From NCBI GenBank assembly GCA_023055355.1, contig JALJCS010000015.1:18775516-18839515 (forward strand): a DNA stretch of 64,000 nucleotides. Reading direction: 5' to 3'. Numbering within the stretch: the first letter of the stretch is position 1; each line of letters begins with the position of its first letter. This document shows, in pieces, positions 61,264-64,000 of this stretch. The position numbers and the translations under genes were made by a program. Under the pieces are notes generated by a model, which was not told the origin of the DNA, made no database searches, and was given only the letters and a program-made list of their open reading frames with translations. The stretch comes from Agelaius tricolor (lineage: Eukaryota > Chordata > Aves > Passeriformes > Icteridae).

Positions 61264-63564
61264 CTGTTATTAATTATTGATAGGAAATAGAGTACAGCTG
61301 GCTCTGGGTTTCTGTTTCTGGGAGATAAAGCTTGTTCAAGTTCAAAATAGAGCTGGGATTTTTTACGATCGACACCTGAGTGATTCTGTGACTGCAGCAA
61401 GAGGAATATGAAAGAAGGGGGGATAGGTTTTAAAGTTTTGGGTTTAGGGGTTTTTTTTGTTTGTTTGTTTATTGTTTTGCTTTTATTTCTTATTATTCTA
61501 CTCTAATGTCATTGGTAATAAATTAAGCTGATTTCCCCAGGTCAAGCCTGTGATGGTAATTGCTGACTGATCTCTCCTGCTCTTACCTTGACCCACAAAT
61601 CTTGTTTTTTATATTTTCTCTCCTCTCTCTGAGAGAGAGACACAGATCAGCTTTGGTGGGTGTCCAGCCAGAGTTAAGCCACCACTAACATGCAATTTCA
61701 ATGCCTGACAAAAGGGATTTTAGACTGGTTTCATTTCCATCATGCTGTGCTCATAAACCACTCCTCCTCTTCTGTCAAAAAACTCAACTTCTTTCTTTTA
61801 TCTCAAGCTAAAATGGCAAAGTCTTCATTAAATTACAGCTCATGTCTCTCTGAAAACAGCAAATTATGGCACCAGACTTTTCATTCTGACCCAGCAACTG
61901 AGGGAAGAGGAGAAAGAAACCAGGATGGAAATAAAGCTGTTCTAATACACTGCTCACAACAAACAGCACAGCAAGTTAGAAAGCAGCTAAATTTGTTGAC
62001 AAAAAATGTTATTGTTTTGGAAAAACCACAAGCCTGTTACAAAGATCTATTGGATAACTTATCAAATGGTCTCAGATCAGCCCAACCTTAAGGGAAACAA
62101 ATGGTTCTGGTTAAATGAACATGGCAACAGATTACATGAATCAGATTTTCAAAGAACACATTAATTCATTTAATTTCATGAAAACTCTTTTAGGGCTTTG
62201 TTGTCCTTCCAACGTGGAGCAAAAACCAGACGTGAAGCCTTAACAGTTCTCATGAAAACAGAATTATTTTCCAGACATGTCTCCCAAGGAAAGATATGGA
62301 ATGGCAAAACTGAATTGCTATCAACAAACAGGGGACAAATTAAAGCTTAAACATTAGGCCTCAAGAATATCCTGCTGCTTTAAAAGTATGCTGTGTTCTA
62401 AAAATCATATTGATTCCTGCTATTAAAGGCCCTGTCTGAGAGAAACCTGAAAGCATTTCTATTGATTTATGACAGGCACACAGAGGTCTCCCTTTTCTCC
62501 CCTTATTAATGGCAGCCTATACATGACTGTAGGGGTTATGGCACTGCAATTTCAATTTCCATGCCAAGACATTGAATATGGGATCACTTTGTTCCTCCAG
62601 AATGGTCCAAGTGACCATTACCAGGTGAAGACACTGGCACTGAATGGTGTTTGATGAAGCTGTGTTTGTCTAAACCCTTTAGAAATTCTTGTTCAGGAAT
62701 CAGAGTAACACATTCTGCCCAGGAAATCCAGGTAGGAGCAACCCAAGAAACTAGAAATGAAAATAAATACATGCAGATGCAGCAGAGAGATGTGAGAGCA
62801 ACTGCAGAAATAGCTGGGAAGCTCCCAGGACACTGGGAGGTGTCTGAAGGACACATTCTCTGCTTGTGGAACAGAACAAACTGAAATTCAGCTCTGCTGC
62901 TTGGATCTATTACAATTTCTAGGAGTTAAATTGTATTTTCTGTTCACACATTGGGCTTTTTTTGGACAAAATTCCTCTCTCTCACCAGAATGCAGCTGCT
63001 AAGCCAAGGATGAAGATGTCACACACTAGAAAATTACCTTAGGGAAGAATGAACTTTATCTCCCTTAAAAGTAATTTAAGCTTAACCTAAATATGACCCT
63101 CTTTTCACCCTGATCTTTCTTAATGTTCAAAATTAAAACTACAATCTGTCCCAATTAAGTCAAATAGCATTTTGGGACAACACCAACCCTTGTGGACAAG
63201 AAAATTTAAATGTCATAAAAATACATAATTATCAGTTAAAACATGAAGATAACCATGCAAATCAGTTATTACACCATCAAAAAAGGGCTTCTAAAACTTT
63301 AAAGGAATGTTTGAAGTATGGAATGGCACAGAATCACTGCATTCATTTTGCTTAAATGTCTTAAAGACAACCAAAAAAATTTTAGCACAATTAAAGAAAT
63401 CCAAACCAGAACAAATACCTCAAAAATGTTTTGTATGTTATTCTGACATCCTGTCCTGCCTTTGGCTTATCCCTGGTTATTCACATAGTCATGTCTGATG
63501 TAATCTGCAAAGATATCACCAACAAAGTGATTAGCAAAGCTGCACCAGGAAAATACTGTCAAAT

Positions 63565-63645
63565 ACAAATAATAATAGACATCAATAATAGAACAGAATA
63601 ATATACAGAATAATAGAATAGAATAATAATAGAACATCAACAGTA
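63565..63645. repeat. AATAG/AATAGA-rich tract
   Basis: Imperfect agaataatagaatagaataa repeats. Simple sequence only. Confidence 0.85.
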
Positions 63646-64000
63646 GCACTCTGAAACATGCTGCATGTAGCTACAATGGAAAAGTCTGTGTTTTATTGAG
63701 AAAACCAGGTACTTGAAACCTTGACATTTTTGGTTGTTAACTTTTGGAAATCACCACATGGCACTTGGAGCAGGATTGCAGCACAGAACCTTGCATTTCA
63801 TTTCTATTTGGGGAAGGGAACAGAAGAGGTGTGGGCCTGAATTGCTGTCTGAATAAAGTGCCTAAAGAAGCACCTAGGGTTTTCTTCTTCATTGGTTTTA
63901 TTCTCTATTTACTTGAAGTAAATTTTGGTACGTGGAAATCAATCTTATTTGCAAGGTTAACTTAATATATTTTAAAAGTAACACAAGGATTCTGACATTT

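Larger units (their letters stand above)
61211..64000 (-). other. ZDHHC7: ZDHHC7 5' UTR intron (first exon not seen)
   Basis: Upstream of the start codon the - strand reads cttgtccctgcag, a good acceptor ending at 61211. So the start codon exon is preceded by an intron. No CpG-rich promoter or obvious first exon is present up to 64000, so it probably lies outside the window. Contents: an ATC trinucleotide tract (61233-61263), T-rich tracts (61449-61490) and an AATAGA-rich tract (63565-63645). Confidence 0.6.

Noticed and set aside
61037..61264. Frame beginning with a run of Met on the - strand
   Set aside because: It comes from the GAT microsatellite and reads the ZDHHC7 exon out of frame.

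Overview
The window is vertebrate DNA and almost certainly from a bird, probably a passerine. It contains several truncated CR1 LINEs with the avian 3' end (the 'ccttccaacc...attctgtgattct' type). It also holds two copies of an LTR-like interspersed repeat that I associate with songbird genomes, compact introns, and two multi-exon genes whose spliced products can be read directly.

Layout. Positions 1-19971 hold no gene I can support: CR1 fragments, minisatellites, a ~390 bp local duplication and several repeat-poor stretches that could be regulatory. From 19972 to 45493 on the + strand lies a complete ten-exon nuclear receptor gene of the HNF4 family (456 codons, every junction GT-AG, phases consistent). 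It matches neither HNF4A nor HNF4G exactly and is best called HNF4B (HNF4 beta), the paralogue kept in non-mammalian vertebrates. Its introns hold a perfect 16-bp hairpin, a minisatellite touching the exon 4 acceptor, tandem duplications, two LTR-like repeats with large AT pentanucleotide tracts, and CR1 copies. Positions 45494-51054 are the tail-to-tail gap between the two genes, including both 3' UTRs and a decayed coiled-coil-like reading frame. From 61193 down to 51055 on the - strand lies ZDHHC7, six coding exons giving a 307-residue DHHC palmitoyltransferase. Its 5' non-coding exon or exons lie beyond 61210, probably outside the window.

Biology. HNF4B would be a nuclear transcription factor binding DR1 elements in endoderm-derived tissues (liver, gut, kidney). 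ZDHHC7 is a Golgi S-acyltransferase. There is no sign that they act together; the value of the pairing is positional. ZDHHC7 sits beside CRISPLD2 in mammals (human 16q24.1) and CRISPLD1 sits beside HNF4G (human 8q21), so an HNF4 gene next to ZDHHC7 is what whole-genome-duplication paralogy predicts, at a site where mammals have lost it. No prokaryotic, CRISPR, phage or novel defence system is present.
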